Part shown: in pieces, positions 8,401 to 17,502 of the stretch
How the letters are laid out: each line of letters opens with the position of its first letter
How positions within the stretch are numbered: position 1 is the first letter of the stretch
Origin: Psittacicella hinzii
Lineage (GTDB): Bacteria > Pseudomonadota > Gammaproteobacteria > Enterobacterales > Psittacicellaceae
DNA: 64,000 nucleotides
Assembly (NCBI RefSeq): GCF_003585935.1
Contig: NZ_NRJG01000023.1
Span: forward strand, 1 to 64,000
Reading direction: 5' to 3'
Translations under genes and position numbers: made by a program
Notes under the pieces: generated by a model
Seen by the model: the letters and a program-made list of their open reading frames with translations, nothing else
Database searches by the model: none
Told to the model about the DNA's origin: nothing

Positions 8401-11400
8401 GTTATTCAGGATTACGTTTGAGAAGTCAGCGTCACGACGTACTTTAACGATCCCTTGGAAATCACTAATTAGGTTGTTGGTAAAGTTAACATAGTGTGAA
8501 CTATAGTTAGCTAAACCACTACCTTCACCACTACTAGGACGGAAATCACCTAAAAATAGTCTGATGACACTAAAGTTTAAAGTCGTGTTAGTGAAATTTA
8601 AACTTTGAGTTGTGTGTAAGTCGATAACGCTAGTACCAGTTAATACTAGGTTGTTACCAGTAACATCAGTATTCCAACTACGGAAATAAATACCTTGGGT
8701 TTTCTCTTCCCCAATCAGCGTTCCAGATGATGGAGAACTTAGGTTTTCATAAGTGTAATCGCTGCTTAGAGTAGCATTTAACTTAAGGTTACCTTTTAGT
8801 GAAATGTTATTCGCAGTTACATTCATTGAGGTAACGTGGAATTCAGCCTCTGCACTTTCGTTTAGCGTGAACTCTTGCGTATTAATCTCAACCGTTGATT
8901 GATTACCACGGGTTACACTATCAAGAACAAACGAATTAAGGTTTACCTTACCATCATCGGTAAAGTTATCAGTAGTTAAGTTACCAGTACGCACAATTAA
9001 GCTTGAGCCATCAGTTAGGGTTAAGCTAGCATTGGTAATGGTAGCTAAACCATGATCTTGTAAGCTAATGTTTGTCCCGCTTACATTTAGCGAAGTATTA
9101 ACTAAGTTACTATTATTAGCCGAAATTACTAATGAATCTGCTGCTTCATCAGTATTAGCCGCAGCATAGTTGTAATTTAAGCTTAAATTCGAATCAATAA
9201 TTAAAGCATCACGTAAATAGATATTAGCCGTGTTGCTGTATAAGGTATTGTTCGTTTTTAAACCAATAATGGTTGAGTTCTCAATACCTAAGTTAATATC
9301 GCTACTACGATTAATAACTTCGTTATTAGTCGTATTAGTAAAATCTGCTTTTGTAATATTACGGAAAGTTAGAGTTAGACTACTATTTGGATAAGTACTA
9401 CCAAAAATAGTATTGTTCGCAAATGATACGCTGTAATAGTTAGCTACTGCAATGTTACTTGCATAAGCTTTAAAGCGAGAAGACGAGTCAAACTCAAATG
9501 TACCCTGACTATCATCACTCCTTGAATAATAGTCAAAGTTTAAACTACCGCGGTTTTGAATAATTAAATTCGAACCATTAGTTGCACTAATGTTGCCCGT
9601 AATTTCTAAACTGCTTTCAGGCACTTTACTTTTTGCACCTGCAGCTAAGTAGTTAGCATTAGTGTTTTGCAATAATAGAGTGGCATTGTTTAAGTTAAGG
9701 TTTTCTAAATAACCACTTAAACCAGTATCATTTTCTGAACCTGAGTAGTAGAACCAATAAGCATTACCATTAGTAACATTTAAGGTTGCACCTGCTAAGT
9801 CAAATAATAACCACGCATTACCGTCTAAGCTTGAGTTAGTGCTTGTGCGGAAATAGATATTACCACCGTTTAAGCTTAAATCATCAGTTACGGCGCTGAG
9901 TTTTTGATTTGACGCGCTTACAATGCCTGTAGGTAAGTAATCGGCTGCCGCTACATATTGTAAAGCTGTACTATTAGTACCACCTTCGGCTGTTACACGA
10001 ATATAACCATTATTTGCAGTTACAAAACTCGTATTCGCTGTTAGTAAGTAAGCAGCATTATCAGCACTAGCGGTATTAGTATTAATAAATAAACCTGTAC
10101 CATTAGCTAAAACCCGACCCTGTTGTATTGTACCATTAGTTACATCAAAAGTAACATTATTAATTGCGGTTCCACTATAGATATTACTATTACCTAAGTG
10201 ACTTACATAAGTAGCATTGTCTTTATCAGTGCTATCAGGGAAAGAGGTTGCATTACCACGGAACTCTACGTTTTTCAGTAGCAGACTGCCCGTAGTTGCA
10301 ACACTAGCATTAGTACCACTTACGTCAATGGTTGAGTTAACAAAGCTTACAGCTTTACTCGCTGTAATTTGCTTAACAAAAGCTGTACCACGTGCACGTT
10401 CATCACTGTTTGAATCTGGATCGATGGTATCCGAGCTTACAATAACAGGTTGTTGGCTTGTGCTGGTGGTTTCGGTTTCAGCCGTAGTTGAATCTACTGC
10501 GCCAAGTTTTTCATTAACGTAATTTACTCCCGCTAATGAATAATTAGCCATAGCGCTATAGTAATTATCTAGAGCACTATCACTCACATTTACGTCTAAT
10601 TGACCGGTTAGTGTAGAGTCGGCAACACGTAATGAACTTAGAGCACGGTAGGTTTGATTAGCTGTAATGGTCGAACTAGTAATACTAATATTATTCCCAG
10701 CTAAGAGTTTAAACTCACTACTACCAAGACTTAAAGTTGAATTATCTAAACTAATATTCCCTAGTTTCGCCGCTAAGGTTAGGCTGTAACCATTAGTTGT
10801 TTCAAGGTTTATATTACTCGCGCTAATGTTACCTTCAGGTGTATATAAAACAATGTTAGTTGTATTTAACCAGTTGTTTAACAGGTTATCTGAAATAGTA
10901 ACATTATAAGTAGTACTTAAAGTACCTGAGCTTTGGTAAGCAGAAACAATTTTCTCTAAAGTAATAGAGTTGTATGAAGTACCTGAGTAATTAATGCCAA
11001 AGATGTAAGTTGAACCTTTATATAAGGCTACTACATCATTTTCACTATCACTGCTATTCGCAAATTGATAGATAAAGGCCTTTTGCGTTAGGATTTTGGA
11101 ATTTGTAAGCGTAGAGTTTGAAATTAAGTAGATGTCTACTGGATCTAAGTACCAGTTACCACTACTTGTATTCACTAGCATGTCATCAGCAAAGGCAATA
11201 TTCTTCGCCGAAGTCTCTACAATCCCTGCGCCATTGGTGATACTCCAAGTACCAGCATATAAAGCGGTATTAGCATAAGCAAGGATTTGTCCTTGTTCGC
11301 TTTGTGTAGATTCAGCAAGGAAGTTCGCACCGCTTTCTACAACAAGGCTTTGCGCATATTGACTTTTACTATTAGCTAACTCTTGTTCTCCAAGTAAAGT

Positions 11401-12633
11401 AGTTAGACCACCAACGTACACTTTACCTGCGCTTTGGTTATTTGCTTGTGCGCTCACGCTTGAGTTGCTTAAAAAAGCAATCTCATCACCATTTACGGCC
11501 ACTTGGTGACCGCTTAGGCTACTGTTGTTGATTACTAAGCTGTTATTAGTAGTGTTAGCACTTACGTTTGTAGTACTTACATTAGCTTGGGTGCTAGTAA
11601 TCGCATGATTACCTACGTTATAGCTACCAGTACCTTCAGCACCTACGAGCTCAACTACGCCATTTTTATCAACTTGCACGGCTTTAATTGAACCTTGGTT
11701 GTACACTCTATTAGCTAATAAAGTGGCATTTTTACCAGCAAAGATCTCACCTAAGTTTAAGGCTTGGTTCTCAGCGCTAATGGTATAAATAATGCTTGGG
11801 TTATTAAAATCAGCAATTGAAATAGATTTACCTGCTAAAAGGTAAACACTACCTTTTTCGGCTTTTAATACCCCTTGGTTAATTACGCTACCACCAATTA
11901 GCATTAATTTACCGTCTTCACCAACGCTTAATACCCCTTGGTTAAGAATGCTAGCCGCTTGCGCTTCTTTAGCATTAGCAAACTTATAGTTACCGGCTAA
12001 GAAGTCTTCGTTGCTTAAATCTAAACTTGAAACCACTAGACTTGCAGCGTCAATCGTAGCATTTTTACCAATAACTACACCTGCTGGGTTAATAATAAAT
12101 ACTTGCCCATTAGATTTTAGCGTCCCAAGGATTTTTGAAACTTCACCACCTAAAACACGGTTAAGAACTGCGCTTTGGCGATTGTTTTGGATAAAGTTGT
12201 AGATTTCATCTTTATTGATGTTGAACTTATCCCAATTAATGATAGTTTTGTCAGTAACGGTTTTAATGTTGGTTACTAAACCTTGAGAGCTAATAGTTGC
12301 TTGGCCTGCAACTACTTGTGGATTGCCGGTTAGAGCATAACTATTTGCACTTACACCAAAACTACCCATCATGGCAAGAGTTGCAGCTAATAAAGACATG
12401 CTTACGCGCGAGCCAGTGTAGTGTACTGCTCGACGAGAATTTACGTTTGCGTTGGCATTTTGCGACATGCCTAATCCAAGACTTAATGGCAGTGCCATTA
12501 AGCCTGATGAGCTGTCGTTTGCCTCATTAATGTCAAGATGACCTTGAGTTGTTTTATTTGCTGTATTTTCTAGTTCAGAAACTACAACAAGATATCCGCT
12601 ATGATTGCGTTTTAAACGATATATTCTGTTCAT
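5500..12633 (-). CDS. Two-partner secretion exoprotein (HMW1/FHA-like adhesin)
   Basis: A 2377-aa TpsA-type surface protein. The start was set at the Met opening the extended signal peptide region (MNRIYRLKRN...VVVSELE, residues 1-22), 17 codons inside the longest ORF; no Shine-Dalgarno is seen. The hydrophobic core is at 78-95 with likely cleavage near A100. The TPS domain (~100-250) has NRVLGG at 158-163, SNGQVF at 174-179 and NPAG at 182-185, a variant of NPNG. Residues ~250-1770 are beta-helix-like repeats very rich in Asn-x-Ser/Thr sequons, as in glycosylated HMW1. Residues ~1780-2080 are Ser/Gly/Thr/Gln/Asp-rich. A Cys pair near 2299 and 2311 resembles the HMW1 surface-anchoring disulfide loop, though it lies ~65 residues from the end. 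No tpsB or HMW1C-like gene is in the window. Confidence 0.85.
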   Translation of the reverse strand: MNRIYRLKRNHSGYLVVVSELENTANKTTQGHLDINEANDSSSGLMALPLSLGLGMSQNANANVNSRRAVHYTGSRVSMSLLAATLAMMGSFGVSANSYALTGNPQVVAGQATISSQGLVTNIKTVTDKTIINWDKFNINKDEIYNFIQNNRQSAVLNRVLGGEVSKILGTLKSNGQVFIINPAGVVIGKNATIDAASLVVSSLDLSNEDFLAGNYKFANAKEAQAASILNQGVLSVGEDGKLMLIGGSVINQGVLKAEKGSVYLLAGKSISIADFNNPSIIYTISAENQALNLGEIFAGKNATLLANRVYNQGSIKAVQVDKNGVVELVGAEGTGSYNVGNHAITSTQANVSTTNVSANTTNNSLVINNSSLSGHQVAVNGDEIAFLSNSSVSAQANNQSAGKVYVGGLTTLLGEQELANSKSQYAQSLVVESGANFLAESTQSEQGQILAYANTALYAGTWSITNGAGIVETSAKNIAFADDMLVNTSSGNWYLDPVDIYLISNSTLTNSKILTQKAFIYQFANSSDSENDVVALYKGSTYIFGINYSGTSYNSITLEKIVSAYQSSGTLSTTYNVTISDNLLNNWLNTTNIVLYTPEGNISASNINLETTNGYSLTLAAKLGNISLDNSTLSLGSSEFKLLAGNNISITSSTITANQTYRALSSLRVADSTLTGQLDVNVSDSALDNYYSAMANYSLAGVNYVNEKLGAVDSTTAETETTSTSQQPVIVSSDTIDPDSNSDERARGTAFVKQITASKAVSFVNSTIDVSGTNASVATTGSLLLKNVEFRGNATSFPDSTDKDNATYVSHLGNSNIYSGTAINNVTFDVTNGTIQQGRVLANGTGLFINTNTASADNAAYLLTANTSFVTANNGYIRVTAEGGTNSTALQYVAAADYLPTGIVSASNQKLSAVTDDLSLNGGNIYFRTSTNSSLDGNAWLLFDLAGATLNVTNGNAYWFYYSGSENDTGLSGYLENLNLNNATLLLQNTNANYLAAGAKSKVPESSLEITGNISATNGSNLIIQNRGSLNFDYYSRSDDSQGTFEFDSSSRFKAYASNIAVANYYSVSFANNTIFGSTYPNSSLTLTFRNITKADFTNTTNNEVINRSSDINLGIENSTIIGLKTNNTLYSNTANIYLRDALIIDSNLSLNYNYAAANTDEAADSLVISANNSNLVNTSLNVSGTNISLQDHGLATITNASLTLTDGSSLIVRTGNLTTDNFTDDGKVNLNSFVLDSVTRGNQSTVEINTQEFTLNESAEAEFHVTSMNVTANNISLKGNLKLNATLSSDYTYENLSSPSSGTLIGEEKTQGIYFRSWNTDVTGNNLVLTGTSVIDLHTTQSLNFTNTTLNFSVIRLFLGDFRPSSGEGSGLANYSSHYVNFTNNLISDFQGIVKVRRDADFSNVILNNAEQKGSLTGYKFNFSNGSNISNLSFFNGNTLTVKDSLFHAGMITGSNLILDNSTANASSMLAVADASATNNSTLQGYNLRVNNFTLNDSSINFSNNGSLIVRDKLALTNDAQITGSQELNTTIDAATLTLDSSSVAVTNIKAPNVSVVSGSVVDATNVQATTQYITSASINRFGNLTVGTYIADTNGTTTVKGTSAEIDTLILSDNTKFYAANQQTQVNVGTLEATANSTAEVYNLNVTGNLTVDNSNLRVNNFNFTGNSSSSQATFNSAALIANYANVAVATFNFTNSQATVNYNATINAASTTDINGNSNIGVGKTLSLTTDTLTVDSQATIAADRIDLQVRQVNTQVTSFSFNNLSLTCVDSLSDCNALSADFLKAHSQDSSVEGDNQEQTGNSTDSSASGGETGSTETPVTDTPTEQPTTDTQTPTQDNKQGESAEDSSKDSSQVTTPDTGSDTSGSSSETKEPVTTPETDSDKQGSNQSNQTTPSLDPASGEITIGEGDSSQGSTGGNSGSGSTGTGGNTDSQASQGNQGNQGTTGSTGSSSTTPSQGNVDNTAEESEKAIPAQAESTVINIIAENTKTNSDTQVLSDEAISASGSSPDPTSSSKTSSNSNSDDKQGTSSDAQADNSSQSSQTGSSEQEGEQSSDSSSSSDEEDNNNGNKGKNSGNKTSANASTKVDSQISRRVALVKERKLTGELNGEKYVAGIKAPTAGLSDTQMNLPGSHHIKDQSGSGNLFPEDPTPSKAALNAAKNAGIASQALPYGNSDSAFKGISKTQISQVFAAVNAKTIDANDNLLNLVRQSQNLTNSSQLKSSDLLDSQTTGQGLDPVRPYGQSVQDYSANLSLVQNFSTKTQVLLEASPDFGLDSQARRRKGQGIQLQNQTQTCLPATTPGALSVCYAPGSVIPAPEPINLSISAPSNNQAQVTGSSANNNNSTTTNTNSTNSTTALTAIALIVQAIKNN

Positions 12634-12696
12634 GTGAAGAAAACTAAAAAATATCTTAGTCATCATAGTGCGCAAGGCGCACAATAATCAACGGAT

Positions 12697-12797
12697 ACTC
12701 ATATTTAAAAACGGTCAATACGTAAACGGTGCAGACCACAAACGCAAATTGGGCAGACGTTTGCAGCAGTGCCGGTTTATGGTGCTTAAATATGAGT
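12697..12797 (-). promoter_or_regulatory. Structured leader/inverted-repeat element upstream of the adhesin gene
   Basis: A perfect 12-bp inverted repeat (12697-12708 with 12786-12797) encloses 77 bases that are noticeably richer in G+C than the surroundings and include a CAAACG/CGTTTG stem. It begins ~65 bases upstream of the adhesin start. A second small hairpin, GTGCG/CGCAC, lies at 12668-12682 between it and the start. It could be a 5'UTR regulator or a small RNA; no known family was recognised. Confidence 0.4.
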
Positions 12798-13781
12798 ACC
12801 TGCTATGTACATAACTAAGAACGATCTATAGAAAGAGATTGTATTTTCTGGGATCGTTTAACTTGCTTTAATCTTAATTTAGAGAATCTCTATATCGCAA
12901 TTTCGAGCCAAGTAAAGAACTGCAGAAAATAAATCTATTTAGGTGTTGTTCTAAATAACCAAAATAAAGTGGAGAATGTAAAGATGCTAACTTAAACAGT
13001 TGGGCTATTTAGTCAGCCAAAAGAAATTAGAAATTAAAATATAGAGGACAAGAATAAGAGTGTAAGAACAGGCAAGAGTCTGGGAATGAGGCAAAGCCGA
13101 CAATACTTTCAGAAATAATGATTGTTTGGAATGAGAGGTGAGTTAGTTACGTAAGTAATGAAGTACTCTGGAGATACTTGCTAATCTAGCCAAGGATAAA
13201 AAGTCTAGATAGATCTAGATAGGTTAGATATGTTTAGATAGTTCTAAATAGCTATAACTAACCAAAAGCTCTAGAGAAAACTAGATAACCATTATCAACC
13301 TGAAAAACTCTAGATAACGGATAATCTATCTTCTTTAGTGTTAAAGAGAATAGAAATCAGTTGTTGTAAGTGTGAAATCACAAGAGTTTAAGGTTAAGTA
13401 TTTTACGAGGCAACTAAAAAGTTTAACTTACAGCGAGGTAAGGTTAAACATTAGTAGTTAAGTTTAATACGCGGATGTATTATGAACTTAACTAGTGAAT
13501 TTCCTGAAGTATGTGAATAGTCTTTTTATCTGTCTATGTGTAAAGTTACTCTACGTCTAGAGTCTGCATTAGCAGCATAGATTAAAAAGAAAGTGTTTGC
13601 TTTGGTGCTAGTCCCAACTTACATAAGTTTTTATGGCTTGGTTTAATAAACTTAAGCTATAAACTCTTATTACTTGCACCTTATTAGCGAAAATAGCTAA
13701 TTTTCACTAATAATTAAGAAAATTTAACTTTTAACTAGCTAGGTTAAAACTTAAATTTATTTAGCTATAGTCTTAGACAAA

Positions 13782-13830
13782 ATATTTCTTGAAAAGTTTT
13801 ATAAAAAATGAACTTTTTTCAAGAAAATAT
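13782..13830. repeat. Long inverted repeat
   Basis: Left arm ATATTTCTTGAAAAGTT pairs with AACTTTTTTCAAGAAAATAT except for a one-base and a two-base bulge. A/T runs on both sides would let it act as a terminator in either direction. Confidence 0.5.
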
Positions 13831-14337
13831 CAGCATAGACAACATGGTTAATCATTGCTGGCAGTGATAGCGTTAAGGCATGATCACTGTTAAGGGATTT
13901 TGTCATGAATAGATAACTGATTATCTATGCAGTTAGACAAGAAAAGAGGAAGAAAGTTTTATCTTTTTACCAAAAATCTTCCGAAAAAGCACAAGTCTAG
14001 TTGAACTGGCTATTAAAAATTACTCTTCAAGCTAGCTTGTATGCCATGAAGATTGAATTTGGTAAAGGTTGTTTGAAAAATATCTGTAAAGTAGCTTAAT
14101 TTTATCCTTACGCAAAGCTTAAGAATAGGAGAGATAAGAACGAAGAGATTTGCGTAAGCTAGGTTTTGGGGCTTAAGTGCAATGGCTTTTTTGCTACTTT
14201 ACAAAGAGTTAGAAAAGTCTAAGGTGCTGTTTGGTCAAGAAAAATAGGTAATGTTTAGCAGTATAGTCAGTAAAAGTTAATCATAACTTTAAACCTGCTA
14301 AAACATAAACCTAGCAGGTTTATTAACTCCGTTAAGA

Positions 14338-14432
14338 GTTAACTGATCTAGAGCATTAAGTGAACTAGAACATTAACTGGACTAGATCACTAACCCAACT
14401 CGAACATTAATCTAGCTAGAACCTTAACTTTA
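14338..14432. repeat. Degenerate 17-21-bp repeats
   Basis: Roughly five units of the form AACTAGAACATTAACT follow one another with drift in length and sequence. Confidence 0.5.
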
Positions 14433-14440
14433 GAAATTCT

Positions 14441-14477
14441 TCTATGAGAGATTAAAAGCTTTCTCATAGATTTTTCT
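14441..14477 (+). terminator. Orphan plus-strand terminator
   Basis: Perfect 9-bp stem TCTATGAGA/TCTCATAGA (14441-14449 with 14462-14470) followed by TTTTTCT. No gene on the plus strand precedes it for more than 9 kb. Confidence 0.75.
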
Positions 14478-15135
14478 ATAAAAAATCGTTAAATTAAGCG
14501 ATTTTAATCAGCAGACGATTTCTAGCTCTAATTATACAGATTTTATATAAAAATTGGCATAAAATACCTAAATATTATATCTTTACAGAGCTCTATAGCT
14601 TCCTATTGGTAGATAACAATCTCAATATAAAACCCTTAGTTAATTATCAGAATTTTAACTATTGATTTAACGGGATTTATTACTACTGAAATTGTAGTTT
14701 TGTAGGCTATTTCCTACTAAAAACTAAGGCTAAATAATTGTCTGTAAAGAAGTGCTTTAGAGACTTGGACGTCTAAACAGGAAAAACTTCAGGCTGGGGT
14801 TTTAGAAAAAATTGTGACTTAGGTGGATAAGAAAAAGTCTTTTTGCGTATAGCCTGCTATATGTAAGAGGCTCGGAGAACTAAGATTGCTTGCTTTAGAA
14901 TTAACTAGTGCAATCTATTGATCTTAAAAATAATTATCTTAATTATTAAGGTTTTAGTTAAAGTGGGAATAATTTGCTCTTAACAAGCTTCCCATTGCCT
15001 TGAGCTTTAGGTTAGGATATATCTATGAGCTCCAAGCGCATTAATTTTTAACCTCTTATTACACTTTAACTTCTTATTTATTTCTTAGCGCAAGTTAGCT
15101 TTTGCACTTGCAGCCCCATTCACATTGGAGTTTTT

Positions 15136-15996
15136 ATGCCAACAAAACATGTCTTAGTATTACAAACTGATTTTGGTCTAGCTGATGGAGCCGTAAGTGC
15201 AATGTACGGAGTTGCTGCCCAAGTTGATCCAACTTTACGTGTAGCAGATCTAACGCACGAAATTCCACCTTATGATGTATGGGCGGCTAGTTATCGCCTA
15301 TTACAAACAGTTCCTTATTGGCCACAAGGTACGGTATTTGTGTCAGTTGTTGATCCAGGTGTAGGTTCGACGCGTCGTTCTCTTGCCGTACGTACTACTG
15401 GAAGACAAATTATTATTACTCCAGACAATGGGACTTTAAGTCACATTGCCCACGTAATCGGCATCGATGAGATTCGTCAAATTAATGAAACTACTTCCCG
15501 TCTTGCTCATTCAGAAGAAAGCCATACGTTTCATGGACGTGATGTCTATGCTTATAATGGTGCACGTTTAGCTTGTGGGGAGTTAGATTTTGCGGATATT
15601 GGTGAGTTAGTAGCTGTAGATTCGATGGTAAAACTACCTATCATTGACGCAAAAATTGCGGAAGATGGGAAAACCATTGAAGGGATTATTGATATTCTAG
15701 ATATTCGTTTTGGTAGTCTATGGACGAATATTCCTTTAGGTTTACTACGTCAACTGAACATTAACAACCAAGATGACTTAGTAGTGTCGATTTTCCATAA
15801 TGGTCTACAGGTTTATCAGAACATTATGAAGTTTGCTAAAGTGTTCTCGGACGTAAAAGTGGGTGAACCATTAGTGTACATTAACTCACTCTTAAACGTA
15901 GGGGTAGCGGTAAACCAAGATTCATTCAGTCGTCTATATCATATAGGTACAGGAGTTGAATGGTCATTACATTTACGTAAAGCTGAACCTCGTTAA
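15136..15996 (+). CDS. SAM hydroxide adenosyltransferase family protein (DUF62, SAM hydrolase)
   Basis: A member of the DUF62 (SAM_adeno_trans) family. Characterised members use water/hydroxide to split S-adenosylmethionine into adenosine and methionine, and relatives are the fluorinase and chlorinase. Visible family features: LQTDFGLADGAVSAM near the N-terminus, VVDPGVGSTRR (~residues 74-84), PDNGTLS (~95-101) and TFHGRDVYA (~134-142). The C-terminal half is a beta-rich domain ending near residue 286, the normal length. A GGAG Shine-Dalgarno is six bases before the ATG. It has its own terminator (16108-16144) but points into the ECF transporter genes, an association that suggests a linked substrate such as SAM or a related nucleoside; the substrate is inference. 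Confidence 0.85.
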   Translation: MPTKHVLVLQTDFGLADGAVSAMYGVAAQVDPTLRVADLTHEIPPYDVWAASYRLLQTVPYWPQGTVFVSVVDPGVGSTRRSLAVRTTGRQIIITPDNGTLSHIAHVIGIDEIRQINETTSRLAHSEESHTFHGRDVYAYNGARLACGELDFADIGELVAVDSMVKLPIIDAKIAEDGKTIEGIIDILDIRFGSLWTNIPLGLLRQLNINNQDDLVVSIFHNGLQVYQNIMKFAKVFSDVKVGEPLVYINSLLNVGVAVNQDSFSRLYHIGTGVEWSLHLRKAEPR

Positions 15997-16107
15997 TTGG
16001 GTCTATATGATTTATTAATTAGATCCATGCGATTTATTAATTAGATCAGTACGACGATTTATTGTAGTATCTATCTCTTTGGCTAGATGATTTCACGATA
16101 ATCTATT

Positions 16108-16144
16108 AGGTGTAAGTTCTTGAGCTTACACCTTAAATTTTATT
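16108..16144 (+). terminator. Terminator after the DUF62 gene
   Basis: AGGTGTAAG/CTTACACCT stem extended to 12 bp with one G-U pair (16108-16133), tail TAAATTTTATT. Confidence 0.75.
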
Positions 16145-16365
16145 AAGGTGGTGATACTTATTCACAAGAAATGAATAAGAAATGAATTGTAGATAAAGAC
16201 TAGCAATTTTTCAGCCGATCTTCAGAGTTAAATCTCCCACTAGCTATGTAACAATTATGACTTAATCTTTCTATATATCAATTTTCTTTAAATATAGACG
16301 TGTAAATAAAAATTATTTAAGAAAAAGATAGAAGAATATACTTGTGGAGAGTTAGTTCTGATATA

Positions 16366-16552
16366 CTTATAGGGCAACATAAGAGCAAATAAATCCAAGT
16401 TTATAAAATATAACCCTATAAGGGCTCGATCTTCTGTAAGTTCTTTAGAGAAAAGAGAGCTATACCTTATAGTAGCTAACTTGTGGTTGCGTATATAGAT
16501 TGATCTTTGCTAGTACTTTTACTTTACTAGCACGTACTCATCGTTAGATGAG
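16366..16552 (+). promoter_or_regulatory. Structured 5' leader of the ECF S gene (possible riboswitch)
   Basis: Three stems are visible: CTTATAGGG/CCCTATAAG (16366-16374 with 16414-16422) enclosing 39 bases; TGCTAGTA/TACTAGCA (16508-16515 with 16525-16532); and CTCATC-GTTA-GATGAG (16537-16552), 50 bases before the start codon. None matches a riboswitch consensus that I recognise. Confidence 0.35.
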
Positions 16553-16602
16553 CAAGTTTAGGCATTTTCTAAGTCATCAATTTAGTTTAGGGAGTAACTA
16601 AT

Positions 16603-17166
16603 ATGGCAACCACAAAACGTAACCCGGTAATGACTGTTGTAGCCATTGGTATCGGGGCGGCTCTGATTATGATTTTAATGCGCTTTATTGCGCTACCTTC
16701 GCCAATTCCAAATACTAAAATTCAAACAGCCTTTGGTTTTCTGGCATTATTTGCTGGAGTATTTGGACCTGTAGCAGGAGCTTTTGCGGCATTTATTGGT
16801 CATGCTTTAAATGACATTACCCAATATGGTACAGCTTGGTGGTCATGGATTATTTGTTCAGGCTTACTAGGTTATGCTATGGGATATAGCATTGACTTTA
16901 AAAAGTTACAAAACGGTATTTTTGGTCTGAAACAAATTATTACCTTTAATAGTGTCCAAGTTCTTGCCAATATTGCCCTTTGGGCAGGTGTTGCTCCTTC
17001 ACTTGACATTATTATTTATAAAGAACCAATAAATAAAGTTTACTTACAAGGTTTAGTATCAGCTTCAGCTAATGCTTTATCTGTAGCGATTATAGGTACT
17101 TTACTTTTAGTTTCTTATGCTAAAACGCGCACTAAATCTGGCTCATTATCTTTAGAAAAAGATTAA
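16603..17166 (+). CDS. ECF transporter S component (UPF0397 family)
   Basis: Integral membrane substrate-binding subunit of an energy-coupling-factor importer. The opening (VVAIGIGAALIMILMRFIALPSPIPNTKIQ), the central FGPVAGAFAAFIGHALNDI and the WWSWIICSGLLGYAMGY blocks match the UPF0397 family. About six hydrophobic segments are visible in 187 aa, the usual size. Automated annotations often call this family a riboflavin transporter component, but its substrate is not established. GGAG precedes the ATG by eight bases. The next genes encode the duplicated ATPase and the T component, so the set is a dedicated ECF system. Confidence 0.85.
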   Translation: MATTKRNPVMTVVAIGIGAALIMILMRFIALPSPIPNTKIQTAFGFLALFAGVFGPVAGAFAAFIGHALNDITQYGTAWWSWIICSGLLGYAMGYSIDFKKLQNGIFGLKQIITFNSVQVLANIALWAGVAPSLDIIIYKEPINKVYLQGLVSASANALSVAIIGTLLLVSYAKTRTKSGSLSLEKD

Positions 17167-17502
17167 AGAAAACTTAGAGAACATAGATTTAGGGTAACAG
17201 TGTATTTAAAGTTTTTAATGTTGAGGAGTATGTAAAAATGGTTTAACTTTAAGGAGTATTACGAAAAAATACTACTTGAAGCCTTAGACTTTACTTTTTC
17301 AGCTAAGCTTAGTTCAAGCTTTCAACTTCAAATTTTAAGCATAAAACTTTAAAGATTAGCCTTACCTTAGTAAGTAAAACTTCTATCTTGGTTTTAGTTT
17401 AGATTTTCTTTGTATGTATATAGCCAGGATCCTGTATCCTGGCTAAAACGTTGTATTTTACTCACTAGAGCTGGTAAAGTACAAAAACTTCTCATTGCGT
17501 TT
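17167..17502. other. Spacer between ECF S and ATPase genes with a strong hairpin
   Basis: 336 bases without a convincing gene. The notable item is the hairpin at 17421-17445. The upstream part has GAGGAGT- and AGGAGT-like sites followed only by tiny ORFs. Confidence 0.5.
17421..17445 (+). promoter_or_regulatory. Perfect 10-bp hairpin upstream of the ECF ATPase gene
   Basis: TAGCCAGGAT, loop CCTGT, ATCCTGGCTA. No T-tract follows, so it is more likely an mRNA-processing, stabilising or attenuating element than a simple terminator. The longest ORF for the ATPase would start just before it, which argues for the downstream start at 17503. Confidence 0.6.

Larger units (their letters stand above)
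12634..15135. other. 2.5-kb gene-free region
   Basis: No ORF of protein-like composition. It holds the structured leader of the adhesin gene (12697-12797), TCTAGATA-rich degenerate repeats (13195-13330), a long inverted repeat (13782-13830, stems with small bulges), a CAGTGAT/ATCACTG hairpin (13862-13889), a 10-bp stem with a 32-base loop (14107-14158), an 11-bp hairpin without T-tract (14290-14332), a terminator (14441-14477) and a second hairpin (14482-14505). Stretch 14510-15135 shows nothing recognisable. Confidence 0.6.
15997..16602. other. Leader region of the ECF transporter genes
   Basis: After a short repeated stretch (ATTTATTAATTAGATC twice, 16007-16055) and the DUF62 terminator, the region holds a series of stem-loops up to the S-component start. 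No ORF was seen. Confidence 0.6.
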
